From assembly GCA_902488555.1 (NCBI GenBank), contig CABTWT010000066.1:1-6315 (forward strand): a DNA stretch of 6,315 bases, in the 5' to 3' direction. The notes below the pieces were generated by a model. That model did not search any database, was not told where the DNA came from, and saw only the letters and a program-made list of their open reading frames with translations. The position numbers were made by a program, and so were the translations under genes. This DNA comes from an uncultured Anaerococcus sp. GTDB taxonomy: Bacteria; Bacillota_A; Clostridia; Tissierellales; Peptoniphilaceae. Below, piece by piece: positions 1 to 6,088 of the stretch (the stretch's first letter is position 1; each line of letters opens with the position of its first letter).

Positions 1-923
1 CCCTCAGCTGGATATATACCAGAATAAACCATAGGAAGTACTTCCTTATATCCTGATAAGGCTTTTTCAGTAGGATGATCTGCTAGGGTTATAGTATCAC
101 CAACTCTGGCATCTTTTACTTCCTTGATAGAAGCTTCTATAAAACCTACATCACCAGACCTTAGTTCCTTAGTTTCTATACGATTTTTCATGGTGTAGCC
201 TACTGTATTTACCTCGTAGGTCTTACCTGTATTCATCATCTTTATCTCATCGCCAGGTTTTACAACACCTTCAAAAACTCTGACATAGCATATTACTCCA
301 CGGTAGGAATCGTAATAAGAATCAAAGATTAGAGCCTTTAGTGGCTTATCATCGTGGTCTTCTGGAGCTGGGACATTTGCTACTATGTCTTCCAAAACAT
401 CTTCTATATTTAAGCCTGTCTTTGCAGAAACTAGGGGAATGCCCTCAGTATCTAGGCCAATTTGGCTTTCAATTTCTGCTTTGATTTCATCAACTCTAGC
501 AGAAGGCAGGTCAATTTTGTTTAGTACTGGCAATATTTCCAAATCTTGTTCTAGGGCAAGGTATGTATTGGCTAGTGTTTGTGCCTCTACCCCTTGGCTA
601 GCATCTACTACAAGAATCGCACCCTCACAAGCCTTAAGTGATCTTGAAACCTCGTAGTTAAAGTCCACATGGCCTGGGGTGTCTATTAAGTTTAAATCGT
701 AAATCTTTCCATCATCAGCCTTATAGTGGATCTTAATTGACTTAAGCTTAATTGTTATACCACGCTCACGTTCTAGATCCATGTCATCTAGCATTTGGTT
801 GGTCATCTCTCTTTGTGATATGTGTTCTGATTTTTCAATCAGTCTATCAGCAAGGGTAGATTTACCATGGTCTATGTGAGCTATGATGGAGAAATTCCTT
901 ATATTTTCTTTTCTCTTTGTCAT
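1..923 (-). CDS. lepA: Elongation factor 4 (LepA), N-terminal 307 residues, cut by window edge
   Basis: This is a translational GTPase that binds ribosomes and is proposed to act on stalled or mispositioned complexes and in ribosome biogenesis. I translated the minus strand from the ATG at 923-921, and the frame stays open to base 1. All G motifs are present: G1 AHIDHGKS (residues 15-22), the G2 segment ERGITIK (53-59), G3 DTPGH (81-85), G4 NKID (135-138) and G5 SAK (166-168). Domain II follows (about 190-280, with the [12 protein letters not shown] block at 208-219). The C-terminal half, including the LepA-specific CTD, lies outside the window, since the family is about 600 residues long. 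The motif spacing and the short insert after G3 fit LepA rather than EF-G. The lepB stop codon directly abuts this ATG (TAGATG) and no strong SD is visible, so translational coupling to lepB is likely. Confidence 0.97.
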   Translation of the reverse strand, partial: MTKRKENIRNFSIIAHIDHGKSTLADRLIEKSEHISQREMTNQMLDDMDLERERGITIKLKSIKIHYKADDGKIYDLNLIDTPGHVDFNYEVSRSLKACEGAILVVDASQGVEAQTLANTYLALEQDLEILPVLNKIDLPSARVDEIKAEIESQIGLDTEGIPLVSAKTGLNIEDVLEDIVANVPAPEDHDDKPLKALIFDSYYDSYRGVICYVRVFEGVVKPGDEIKMMNTGKTYEVNTVGYTMKNRIETKELRSGDVGFIEASIKEVKDARVGDTITLADHPTEKALSGYKEVLPMVYSGIYPAE

Positions 924-1538
924 CTAATTAGTCTCATTTCCATATGGATTACTATCTATTTTTCCAAAGTCATCAAAAGGATAAAATCTCAAAAATGCAT
1001 GTCCTATTATATCCTTTTTCATAACAGGTCCAAAGTTTCTAGAATCATTGCTAGCTCCCTCTTCCCTATTATCTCCCATTACAAAATACTCATCCTCACC
1101 AAGGGTCCAATATGTTCCATCACGCTCTGGCAAAGTGTAGTCGACAGAAGTATATGTTTCGTCAAGCTCATTGCCATTTAGGTAGACTTTCTCGTCTTTA
1201 AGTTCTATAGTATCTCCAGGCACACCAATAACTCTTTTAACATAAAGTTTATAAAGATCATCAGGAGCCTTTAGGATTACAATATTTCCCCTATGGTAAT
1301 CCTTAAAACGAGGTCCAATCTTATCTACCAAAAGCATATCATCATGGTAGAGGGTATTTTGCATAGAAAAGCCAGCCACCTTAGTAGCATCAATCAAGAA
1401 CATCTTTATTACAGTAGCTATCAACAAAGCTACAGCTATGGTCTTGATCCAATCTAAGATTATGTCGGTTAAATTCTCTTTTTTGTCATTATTATTGTTC
1501 CCACCATCATTTGGGACATAGATTTTTTCTTCAGTCAT
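924..1538 (-). CDS. lepB: Type I signal peptidase (leader peptidase)
   Basis: This membrane-bound serine protease removes signal peptides from Sec/Tat-exported proteins on the outer face of the cytoplasmic membrane. The 204-residue protein has an Asn/Lys-rich cytoplasmic N-terminus (1-28) and one membrane segment (about 30-49). The nucleophile is Ser58 in GFSMQNTL, and the general base Lys101 lies in YVKRVIGVPGD. The GDNR (155-158) and NDSRNFGPV (164-172) box completes the S26 fold. Two departures from the family pattern are visible. The usual SMxPTL has Asn in place of Pro, and the stretch between GDNR and DSR is about two residues longer than usual (GDNREEGASNDSR). The length is typical of the short Gram-positive enzymes. 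The SD GAGAGGA (minus strand, 1552-1546) sits 7 nt before the ATG and fixes the start. It is the first gene of a lepB-lepA pair. More than one signal peptidase is common in Firmicutes, so this may not be the only one. Confidence 0.95.
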   Translation of the reverse strand: MTEEKIYVPNDGGNNNNDKKENLTDIILDWIKTIAVALLIATVIKMFLIDATKVAGFSMQNTLYHDDMLLVDKIGPRFKDYHRGNIVILKAPDDLYKLYVKRVIGVPGDTIELKDEKVYLNGNELDETYTSVDYTLPERDGTYWTLGEDEYFVMGDNREEGASNDSRNFGPVMKKDIIGHAFLRFYPFDDFGKIDSNPYGNETN

Positions 1539-1564
1539 TATATATTCCTCTCATTTCTTCTTAT

Positions 1565-1593
1565 ATTATAAACTATATTTGCAAAACTACAAA
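1565..1593 (-). promoter_or_regulatory. Probable lepB-lepA promoter
   Basis: The minus strand carries a perfect TATAAT -10 (plus-strand bases 1565-1570), 26 nt upstream of the lepB ATG. At 17-bp spacing the -35 is poor (TTTGTA, bases 1588-1593). The box is convincing and the -35 is not. No other clear promoter lies between lepB and the divergent rpsT promoter. Confidence 0.45.
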
Positions 1594-1615
1594 AATCTAG
1601 ACAAAAAAATCTAGA
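1591..1615. repeat. Tandem direct repeat AAAAATCTAGA, each copy holding a palindrome
   Basis: The 11-bp sequence AAAAATCTAGA occurs at 1591-1601 and again at 1605-1615, 14 bp apart start to start. Each copy ends in the palindrome TCTAGA, so the pair could also fold as a 6-bp hairpin with an 8-nt loop. The repeats lie between the two divergent promoters. They end 5 bp before the rpsT -35 and touch the proposed lepB -35. Possible roles are a regulator-binding site or an A-tract UP-like element. The sequence shows the repeat only; the function is inference. Confidence 0.5.
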
Positions 1616-1619
1616 TAAC

Positions 1620-1648
1620 TTGTAAGTTTCCTTTCTTTATGGTAGAAT
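1620..1648 (+). promoter_or_regulatory. rpsT promoter (sigma-A type)
   Basis: The -35 is TTGTAA (1620-1625), followed by a 17-bp spacer and the -10 TAGAAT (1643-1648). Transcription would start near 1655, leaving a leader of about 38 nt that holds only the SD. A-rich sequence upstream of the -35 could act as an UP element, as expected for a ribosomal protein gene. Confidence 0.6.
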
Positions 1649-1692
1649 AAATCAGTCAAGCAAAAATAGTTGAAAAGAAAGAGGGTGAAATA

Positions 1693-1956
1693 ATGGCTAA
1701 TATTAAATCAGCTCAAAAGAGAATTGAAACAACAAAAAGAGATACTCTTAAAAACAAAGCTCGCAAATCTGAAGTTAAAACATACATCAGAAAATTTGAT
1801 GAAGCAATTGAAGCTGGAGACATCGACAAAGCTCGCGAAATTTTCATGCACGTTGACAAAAGAATGAAACAAGCAGAAGCTAAAAATGTATTCCACAAAA
1901 ATAAAGTGGCTAGAACAACATCTAGACTTCAAAGAGCATTAAACAACGCTCAATAA
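1693..1956 (+). CDS. rpsT: 30S ribosomal protein S20
   Basis: S20 is a primary 16S rRNA-binding protein that stabilises the 5' domain and helix 44 of the small subunit. The 87-residue product has the family length and the diagnostic N-terminus MANIKSAQKRI. It has the long basic helices typical of S20 (TTKRDTLKNKARKSEVKTYIRKF, paraphrased as residues 13-35) and the conserved KNVFHKNKVARTTSRL-type C-terminal block (64-79). A strong SD (AGAGGGTGA, 1680-1688) precedes the ATG at close spacing. It is monocistronic: its own promoter lies upstream and a long-stem terminator starts 4 nt after the stop codon. It converges on holA, the usual arrangement around rpsT in Firmicutes. Confidence 0.98.
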   Translation: MANIKSAQKRIETTKRDTLKNKARKSEVKTYIRKFDEAIEAGDIDKAREIFMHVDKRMKQAEAKNVFHKNKVARTTSRLQRALNNAQ

Positions 1957-1960
1957 TAAT

Positions 1961-2018
1961 ATGAGTAATTATCAGTAATGGATCCTCACATATGACTACT
2001 GATAATTACTCATTTTTT
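1961..2018 (+). terminator. Intrinsic terminator of rpsT, shared with convergent holA
   Basis: A perfect 17-bp inverted repeat (1961-1977 pairing with 1997-2013) encloses a 19-nt loop. It is followed on the plus strand by a T-run (2013-2018, then ATTT), which terminates rpsT. On the minus strand the stem begins 3 nt after the holA stop codon (2019-2017) and is followed by the weaker T-rich ATTATTATTG. It probably ends both transcripts, more efficiently in the rpsT direction. The stem is AT-rich and longer than most terminators. Confidence 0.9.
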
Positions 2019-3030
2019 ATTTGCAAATCTTCTGAATTAGAAGTAATAATTCTATTTTCATATCAAAATCTGTCGATTTTTGTCTTACTTCCATGTCAAA
2101 AAGCCTAGAGTGGATGTCAAAAAGCTCTTCATAGGTGAAATTATTTATAAATCCCTTAACCTTCCTAAGTTCATATGGACTTATACCTATGCTTTTCATA
2201 ATATAAGCGTCATTTTTATTATTATTAAGTAAAGTCGTAATTCCAATAATATTTCTAAACTGCCTAATAATCATATGAAAGATCATAAACAAATCTTCAT
2301 CCCTTTTTACCATATTTAGATAGGTGGTAGATGCTAATTTCAAATCTTTCCTTGATATGGCATCGGTTAAGTTAAATATGTTTAGATTTAAAATCTGATC
2401 TAGTTGGTCGTAGACATCTTTTTCTTTTACAATCTCATCTTCAGAACTTGCTATGATTTTATCTACTGTATTTACTATATCAAATAAATCAAGGTCACTA
2501 TCCCTATCTAGGTAGGAAAATCTTTGGACAATTTCTGCAAGCATTGATTTTTTGATTTTCTTGCCGGCTTTGACAAATCTCTTGCCTATAAAGTTTTCAA
2601 GCTCACTTTTATTTAGCCTATCAATTGTTACGATATTGCCGTATTTTTTTACTTCCTTGTAAAATTTCCCTTTAAAGGGACTAGAGTCAGAAAAGATTAG
2701 AAATGTAGTGTATTCTGGGAAGTTTTTTATATCACCTGTCAAATTTGTAAGCAAATCTTCGTATTCCTTGAGGGAATTTTTGGATAAATCTATATCTTTC
2801 CATATGATATATTTCCTATCTTCCATAACAGGATAGGTCTCATAGGCATTTTTCATAGCCTCCACATCTACATTTCCCTTAAGCTCTACTAGGTTAAAGT
2901 CAGCAAATGATACTTTTTCCTTTGCAAGATCTATTATGGTTGTATTTAGATAATCTTCCTTAGAATCAAATAAGTAGATTCCTTTTGCCTTATCTTCTAT
3001 CAAATTTTCCATAAATTCTTTGTAATTCAT
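2017..3030 (-). CDS. holA: DNA polymerase III subunit delta
   Basis: Delta is the clamp-opening subunit of the clamp loader; it binds the beta sliding clamp and pries the ring open during replication. The 337-residue length is normal for Gram-positive HolA. The recognisable blocks are the N-terminal GIYLF-DSKEDYL segment (17-28), the DRKYIIWKDID strand region (71-81), NIFNLTDAI (217-225) in the collar domain, RQFRNIIG (256-263), IGISPYELRKV (281-291) and the C-terminal D(x)nK helix ending in ELLLLIQKI. Like other delta subunits, it is divergent and lacks a usable Walker A motif. Its ATG overlaps the comEC stop as ATGA, so it is translationally coupled. The SD AAAGGTGG (minus strand, 3047-3040) lies 9 nt upstream, inside the comEC reading frame. 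The comEC-holA order is conserved in Firmicutes. Confidence 0.94.
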   Translation of the reverse strand: MNYKEFMENLIEDKAKGIYLFDSKEDYLNTTIIDLAKEKVSFADFNLVELKGNVDVEAMKNAYETYPVMEDRKYIIWKDIDLSKNSLKEYEDLLTNLTGDIKNFPEYTTFLIFSDSSPFKGKFYKEVKKYGNIVTIDRLNKSELENFIGKRFVKAGKKIKKSMLAEIVQRFSYLDRDSDLDLFDIVNTVDKIIASSEDEIVKEKDVYDQLDQILNLNIFNLTDAISRKDLKLASTTYLNMVKRDEDLFMIFHMIIRQFRNIIGITTLLNNNKNDAYIMKSIGISPYELRKVKGFINNFTYEELFDIHSRLFDMEVRQKSTDFDMKIELLLLIQKICK

Positions 3031-5201
3031 CTAAAATAACCACCTTTTAAATAGCTTTCTACACTAACTTGTTTTTTAAAATTTATCTTTACCATACCAT
3101 TAATTTGACTATTATATATCTTAACTCCATCTAAATTTTCCAAGACTTCCCTAGTTGGATGGCCATATTTGTTGTTTCTGCCTGCAGAAATTAGGGCGAT
3201 TTGCGGATCTACTTTTTCTACAAAAGACCTAGAAGTAGAAGTCCTCGACCCATGGTGGGATACTTTGAGCACATCAGCTTTTATATTAAGATCATCCTCA
3301 TATTCACTTGGCAAATCTCCTAAAGTAAGGATTTTAATACCCTTAATATCAATAATATAGCCCACTGATTCGGCGTTTTCCTCACCTTCTACCCCATCAA
3401 AGACACAAGTAATAGACCCATCAGCAATATTTATTCTGTCATCTTTTTTTATAATTTTAGGATTGTAAGTTGCTAGAGAATTTGTATTTAATTTAGAGGT
3501 CATTATATTTTCCACGTTGAAATTATCTACCACGCTTCCAATATTACCCGCATGGTCACCATCTTCGTGGGAGATAAATACTGCCTTAATATTTCTTATT
3601 CCCAAGGAATTTAGGTAAGGGATAAGGATCCTCTCTCCTGAATCATAATTATCATACTTTGGTCCACCTACATCAAATAAATAGTATTCTCCCCTATCAC
3701 TAAGCAAAAATGCATCTCCCTGGCCTATGTCGATCATAGTAAAACTTATTTCTGGATTTAGATAATCGTAGCAAAGGCTAAAACTCACTACAAGAAGGTT
3801 TATACTATAGAAAAGCTTTAATAACTTTTTGTTAGATCTTCTCATATAAAATATAAGCAATATCAAGACGAATAAATATATGGCTACAAAAATACTTGGA
3901 TGAGCAAATTTGATGTTAAAGAGCTTAAAGCTATTTAAAAACTTAACAATATTTAAGATAGTAAGCAATAAAAAATCCAAGACCTTAAAAAACGGACTTA
4001 CTATAAAACGCAAAACTGGGTACAAAACCACTAGTCCAAAGGCCACATACATGGCTATGGTAAATATTGGCACTACCAAAAAGTTTGCAAGTATAGATAA
4101 AAAATTTATATTGCCATAGTAAAATATAGTAAATGGCAAAAGTCCAAGCTGAATAGATCCTGTAAAGGCAAAATTATCTTTTATTGGATTATTTCTAAAT
4201 CTTCTTTTTATTTTTGGATATATCAAATAAACGGCACTGGTAGCCACAAATGATAAGATGAAGCCTGAGTTTAATAGAGCAAAAGGATTTGCTAGTAATA
4301 TAAGGATTCCTGCTATTAGTAATGATTTTATCTTATCTTCTGGATTTGCTGTTAAAAAAGCAAGAAATCCTATTAAATTTATGATCAAAACCCTGATTAC
4401 AGAAAAAGGAAATCCTATCAAATATCCATAAAAAAGACAGATACCTAGAGCTAAGGCGTAGCCATACTTGTAATTAAATCTCGCCAGTATAAATAAGATA
4501 AATCCCATAAGCAAATCTATGTGAAGACCTGAAACTGCAAGTATATGCACAAGACCCAAATCTTTTATGTCAGCGTTTTCTATTAAGTTCTCTCCTAAGA
4601 TAACTGAAATTATAAAGTCTGATGCAGTTTTTGATAAGTTTTTTTCAAAAGTTTGGTGTATATACTTATAGAATTTATTTCTCGCCTTTAGGAAAATACT
4701 CTTGCTATATGAAGACTTATAAACTTTCTTGATCTCTAACTGACTTCCTATCCCCTTTGAAATTAAATAATTCCTATAAGAAAAAAGATTAGGATTGGTG
4801 TTTGTATCTGGAATTGAAACATCTGAATCTGCAAGGAGAATTTGTCCTATGTCCAAATCTTCTTTTGCAAATAAGACTGACTTTTCATCTATATTATTAG
4901 CCTTAACCCTTACAAAATACCTATAATTATCAGACGTTTTTCGCTTTTCTAAGATAGTAATCTGCACTCTTTTTTCACTATAATCTTTTAGCTTGTAAGT
5001 CCTAAAATTAAAAAAGCTTAGAGAAAATCCTAGTAAAATACCCAGGGGAATTATCATATATTTCTTGTCAAATAGACATAATAATCCAGCAGAAATCCCA
5101 CAAATAATCATGACTTTGATTAAAGAAAAGCTCTCAAAATTTATGAATAATCCTACACCTGCCATCATTCCCAGCAAGCAATAAAAAATTTTCTTTCTCA
5201 T
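3027..5201 (-). CDS. comEC: DNA internalisation-related competence protein ComEC/Rec2
   Basis: ComEC is the polytopic membrane channel that carries single-stranded DNA into the cell during natural transformation. The 724-residue protein has all three expected parts. The N-terminus has hydrophobic segments (about 5-66), then an OB-like DUF4131 region (about 67-165). The Competence domain (about 190-450) carries the hallmark HILAVSGLHI (219-228) and the NPFALLNSGFILSF block (305-318) with multiple membrane helices. The C-terminal metallo-beta-lactamase-fold domain (about 485-715) carries DIGQGDA (491-497), SHEDGDHAGN (544-553), GDL (628-630), SHHGS (648-652) and a late His in KYGHPT (678-683). 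All of the MBL-domain motifs are intact. The gene opens the comEC-holA operon; comEA is not adjacent. The SD GAGG sits 7 nt before the ATG. An intact comEC implies DNA-uptake capacity only if the pilus and comEA genes exist elsewhere. Confidence 0.95.
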   Translation of the reverse strand: MRKKIFYCLLGMMAGVGLFINFESFSLIKVMIICGISAGLLCLFDKKYMIIPLGILLGFSLSFFNFRTYKLKDYSEKRVQITILEKRKTSDNYRYFVRVKANNIDEKSVLFAKEDLDIGQILLADSDVSIPDTNTNPNLFSYRNYLISKGIGSQLEIKKVYKSSYSKSIFLKARNKFYKYIHQTFEKNLSKTASDFIISVILGENLIENADIKDLGLVHILAVSGLHIDLLMGFILFILARFNYKYGYALALGICLFYGYLIGFPFSVIRVLIINLIGFLAFLTANPEDKIKSLLIAGILILLANPFALLNSGFILSFVATSAVYLIYPKIKRRFRNNPIKDNFAFTGSIQLGLLPFTIFYYGNINFLSILANFLVVPIFTIAMYVAFGLVVLYPVLRFIVSPFFKVLDFLLLTILNIVKFLNSFKLFNIKFAHPSIFVAIYLFVLILLIFYMRRSNKKLLKLFYSINLLVVSFSLCYDYLNPEISFTMIDIGQGDAFLLSDRGEYYLFDVGGPKYDNYDSGERILIPYLNSLGIRNIKAVFISHEDGDHAGNIGSVVDNFNVENIMTSKLNTNSLATYNPKIIKKDDRINIADGSITCVFDGVEGEENAESVGYIIDIKGIKILTLGDLPSEYEDDLNIKADVLKVSHHGSRTSTSRSFVEKVDPQIALISAGRNNKYGHPTREVLENLDGVKIYNSQINGMVKINFKKQVSVESYLKGGYFR

Positions 5202-5218
5202 AGGCTAACCTCGGGTAT

Positions 5219-5227
5219 ATTATATCA
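5219..5227 (-). promoter_or_regulatory. Extended -10 promoter for comEC-holA
   Basis: On the minus strand the sequence TGATATAAT is a perfect extended -10 (TGnTATAAT), and no good -35 is visible at 16-18 bp. The predicted start, near 5212, leaves a leader of only about 11 nt with the GAGG SD at its very 5' end. No comparable promoter could be picked for the divergent plus-strand gene in this 66-bp gap. Confidence 0.5.
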
Positions 5228-5267
5228 TAAGTACAATCTATAGTTTTAGACTAAAGGAAGGTAAGTA

Positions 5268-5897
5268 ATGCAAAAATTATACCTAAATTATCCAGAAATA
5301 ACTGATATAAAGGCAAATATAGTATCTAGAAGATCTAACGGTGACAATACACAAGTGATACTCGACCGCACTATTTTTATGCCTAATAATGACTATTTTC
5401 TAAAAGATAGTGGAAATATATCCGGTCTTAAAATTATTTCTATCGAAGAAAAAAGAGACAATATCATCCACACTATCAAAGGCAAACCACAAAAGTCTGC
5501 CGTAAACCTTCACTTGGATAAGGCAAATAGGATGAGAAATCTTACATTTAATACAGCTTTTATCATATTTAAACTAGTTTTCCAATCTTTTTATTTGGCA
5601 AAAGATATAAAACTTTTACTTTTAGATGATAAATTTATTATAAGGATAAATGATTTTTATGATGTGCTTGATGAAAGTCTTATGGAAGATCAAATTAATT
5701 TTCTTATTTCAAAAGCAGTGCAAATTGAAAATAATAGCGGAATCACAAATATTTATCCTTTTGGAGAAGTAATTAATAATGATATTTGCTTTGATAACAC
5801 ATGCAAAGTTCGAGGATTTAAAATTATCTCTAGTCAAAATATAGGAAATGACTTGGATATTGAATTTATTGCAGGAGATGATTTGATCCATAATTGA
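5268..5897 (+). CDS. AlaX-like (alanyl-tRNA editing domain) protein, zinc motifs lost
   Basis: By eye, the 209-residue product follows the medium-length AlaX family, free-standing relatives of the AlaRS editing domain that hydrolyse mischarged Ser- or Gly-tRNA(Ala). The matches in order are an N-terminal KLYLNYPEITD (3-13), VILDRTIFMP (30-39) for the family VxLDRTxFYP, KDSGNISG (46-53) for the D-x-G-x-I-G segment, a conserved IIH (66-68), and LHLDKANRMRNL (81-92) before the catalytic helix. At the end come C174 and GFKIISSQNIG(n)IEFIAG (183-203), which mirrors the family tail. The metal ligands are gone: the HxxxH position reads NTAFI (95-99), the GGGQ segment reads NNDYFL, and CGGTH is shortened to CFDNTC. 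The only histidines are 68, 82 and 208. The frame is intact, with a strong SD (AAAGGAAGG, 5253-5261; 6 nt before ATG) and its own terminator, so it looks like a retained pseudoenzyme rather than debris. The family assignment is moderately sure; activity is unlikely and any role is unknown. Confidence 0.7.
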   Translation: MQKLYLNYPEITDIKANIVSRRSNGDNTQVILDRTIFMPNNDYFLKDSGNISGLKIISIEEKRDNIIHTIKGKPQKSAVNLHLDKANRMRNLTFNTAFIIFKLVFQSFYLAKDIKLLLLDDKFIIRINDFYDVLDESLMEDQINFLISKAVQIENNSGITNIYPFGEVINNDICFDNTCKVRGFKIISSQNIGNDLDIEFIAGDDLIHN

Positions 5898-5919
5898 TGG
5901 CAGAAGCCATCTTTTTTTT
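5896..5919 (+). terminator. Intrinsic terminator of the AlaX-like gene
   Basis: A 6-bp stem GATGGC/GCCATC (5896-5901 with 5906-5911) with an AGAA loop is followed by eight T (5912-5919). The stem's 5' arm starts inside the TGA stop codon, so the terminator is packed directly onto the gene end. It separates this gene from the leader-ABC unit downstream. Confidence 0.92.
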
Positions 5920-5937
5920 GCACAAATTTATTACATA

Positions 5938-5966
5938 TTTACAATAACACATTAATTTGTTATAAT
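5938..5966 (+). promoter_or_regulatory. Near-consensus sigma-A promoter for the leader-ABC exporter unit
   Basis: The -35 is TTTACA (5938-5943), one mismatch from consensus. It is followed by exactly 17 bp and a perfect TATAAT (5961-5966). Transcription should start around 5973, giving a leader of about 137 nt before the exporter ATG. With so strong a promoter, control is likely to be exerted after initiation, which fits the leader structures downstream. Confidence 0.85.
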
Positions 5967-5996
5967 TAAATAAATTTTGATGAAAGGAGTAAAACA

Positions 5997-6035
5997 ATGA
6001 ACATTAACTTAAAAAAAGGAAGTCGTTTCATTTAG
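5997..6035 (+). CDS. 12-codon leader ORF upstream of the ABC exporter gene
   Basis: The ORF runs ATG to TAG and encodes MNINLKKGSRFI. An excellent SD (AAAGGAG, 5983-5989) lies 7 nt before the ATG, so it is probably translated efficiently. It sits about 24 nt into the predicted transcript. Its TAG stop is the first three bases of the 5' arm of a 13-bp hairpin. This position, length and context match regulatory leader peptides of attenuated resistance and exporter genes (erm, cat and bmrB types). I do not recognise the peptide. It is basic and has no hydrophobic core, so a secreted pheromone or bacteriocin is less likely. It includes seven consecutive A in the A-AAA-AAA phase (6011-6017), a potential slippery site. 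A -1 shift would add 16 codons and end at TGA 6065-6067. Confidence 0.6.
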   Translation: MNINLKKGSRFI

Positions 6036-6070
6036 TCAAAGTAAGTACATATAACTCCTTGCTTTGACTA
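6033..6070 (+). promoter_or_regulatory. Leader hairpin starting at the leader-ORF stop codon
   Basis: The arms TAGTCAAAGTAAG (6033-6045) and CTTGCTTTGACTA (6058-6070) form a 13-bp stem with one G-U pair and a 12-nt loop. No T-run follows (TAAAAGATAA), so it is not an intrinsic terminator. A ribosome stalled or terminating at the leader stop would cover the 5' arm and prevent the stem from forming. This is the geometry expected of a ribosome-sensing attenuator. Confidence 0.75.
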
Positions 6071-6088
6071 TAAAAGATAATCAAGGAG
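6055..6088 (+). promoter_or_regulatory. Anti-SD / SD pair for the ABC exporter gene
   Basis: CTCCTTG (6055-6061) is perfectly complementary to CAAGGAG (6082-6088), which holds the exporter's SD (AAGGAGG, 6083-6089). Four of the seven anti-SD bases (6058-6061) are also the top of the 3' arm of the leader hairpin, so the two structures exclude each other. If the leader hairpin forms, the SD is freer; if it is melted, the anti-SD can sequester the SD. The complementarity is seen directly; the switch is inference. Confidence 0.6.

Noticed and set aside
385..657. Plus-strand open frame of 90 codons
   Set aside because: It lies wholly antisense to lepA, whose minus-strand frame has all GTPase motifs. 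No SD or family resemblance.
867..1181. Plus-strand open frame of 104 codons with hydrophobic stretches
   Set aside because: Antisense to the lepA start and the lepB 3' half, both certain genes. The hydrophobicity is a by-product of AT-rich complement.
1596..1615. TCTAGA hairpin as a minus-strand terminator (T-run on the reverse strand)
   Set aside because: The stem is only 6 AT-rich base pairs, and no minus-strand transcript upstream of lepB would need terminating there except readthrough from inside rpsT.
1708..1932. Minus-strand open frames across rpsT
   Set aside because: Complementary to the highly conserved S20 coding sequence. Cys/Phe/Ser-rich shadow translation.
1978..1996. Two six-base palindromes (GGATCC, CATATG) in the rpsT terminator loop
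   Set aside because: Short palindromes are expected by chance and the surrounding sequence is native. No sign of cloning or function.
3169..3360. Plus-strand open frame of 63 codons
   Set aside because: Antisense to the metallo-beta-lactamase domain of comEC. No supporting SD.
3910..4119. Plus-strand Lys-rich open frame of 69 codons
   Set aside because: Antisense to comEC membrane helices; composition is explained by the complement of hydrophobic codons.
5709..5891. Minus-strand open frame of 60 codons
   Set aside because: Antisense to the intact AlaX-like gene, with no terminator or SD of its own.
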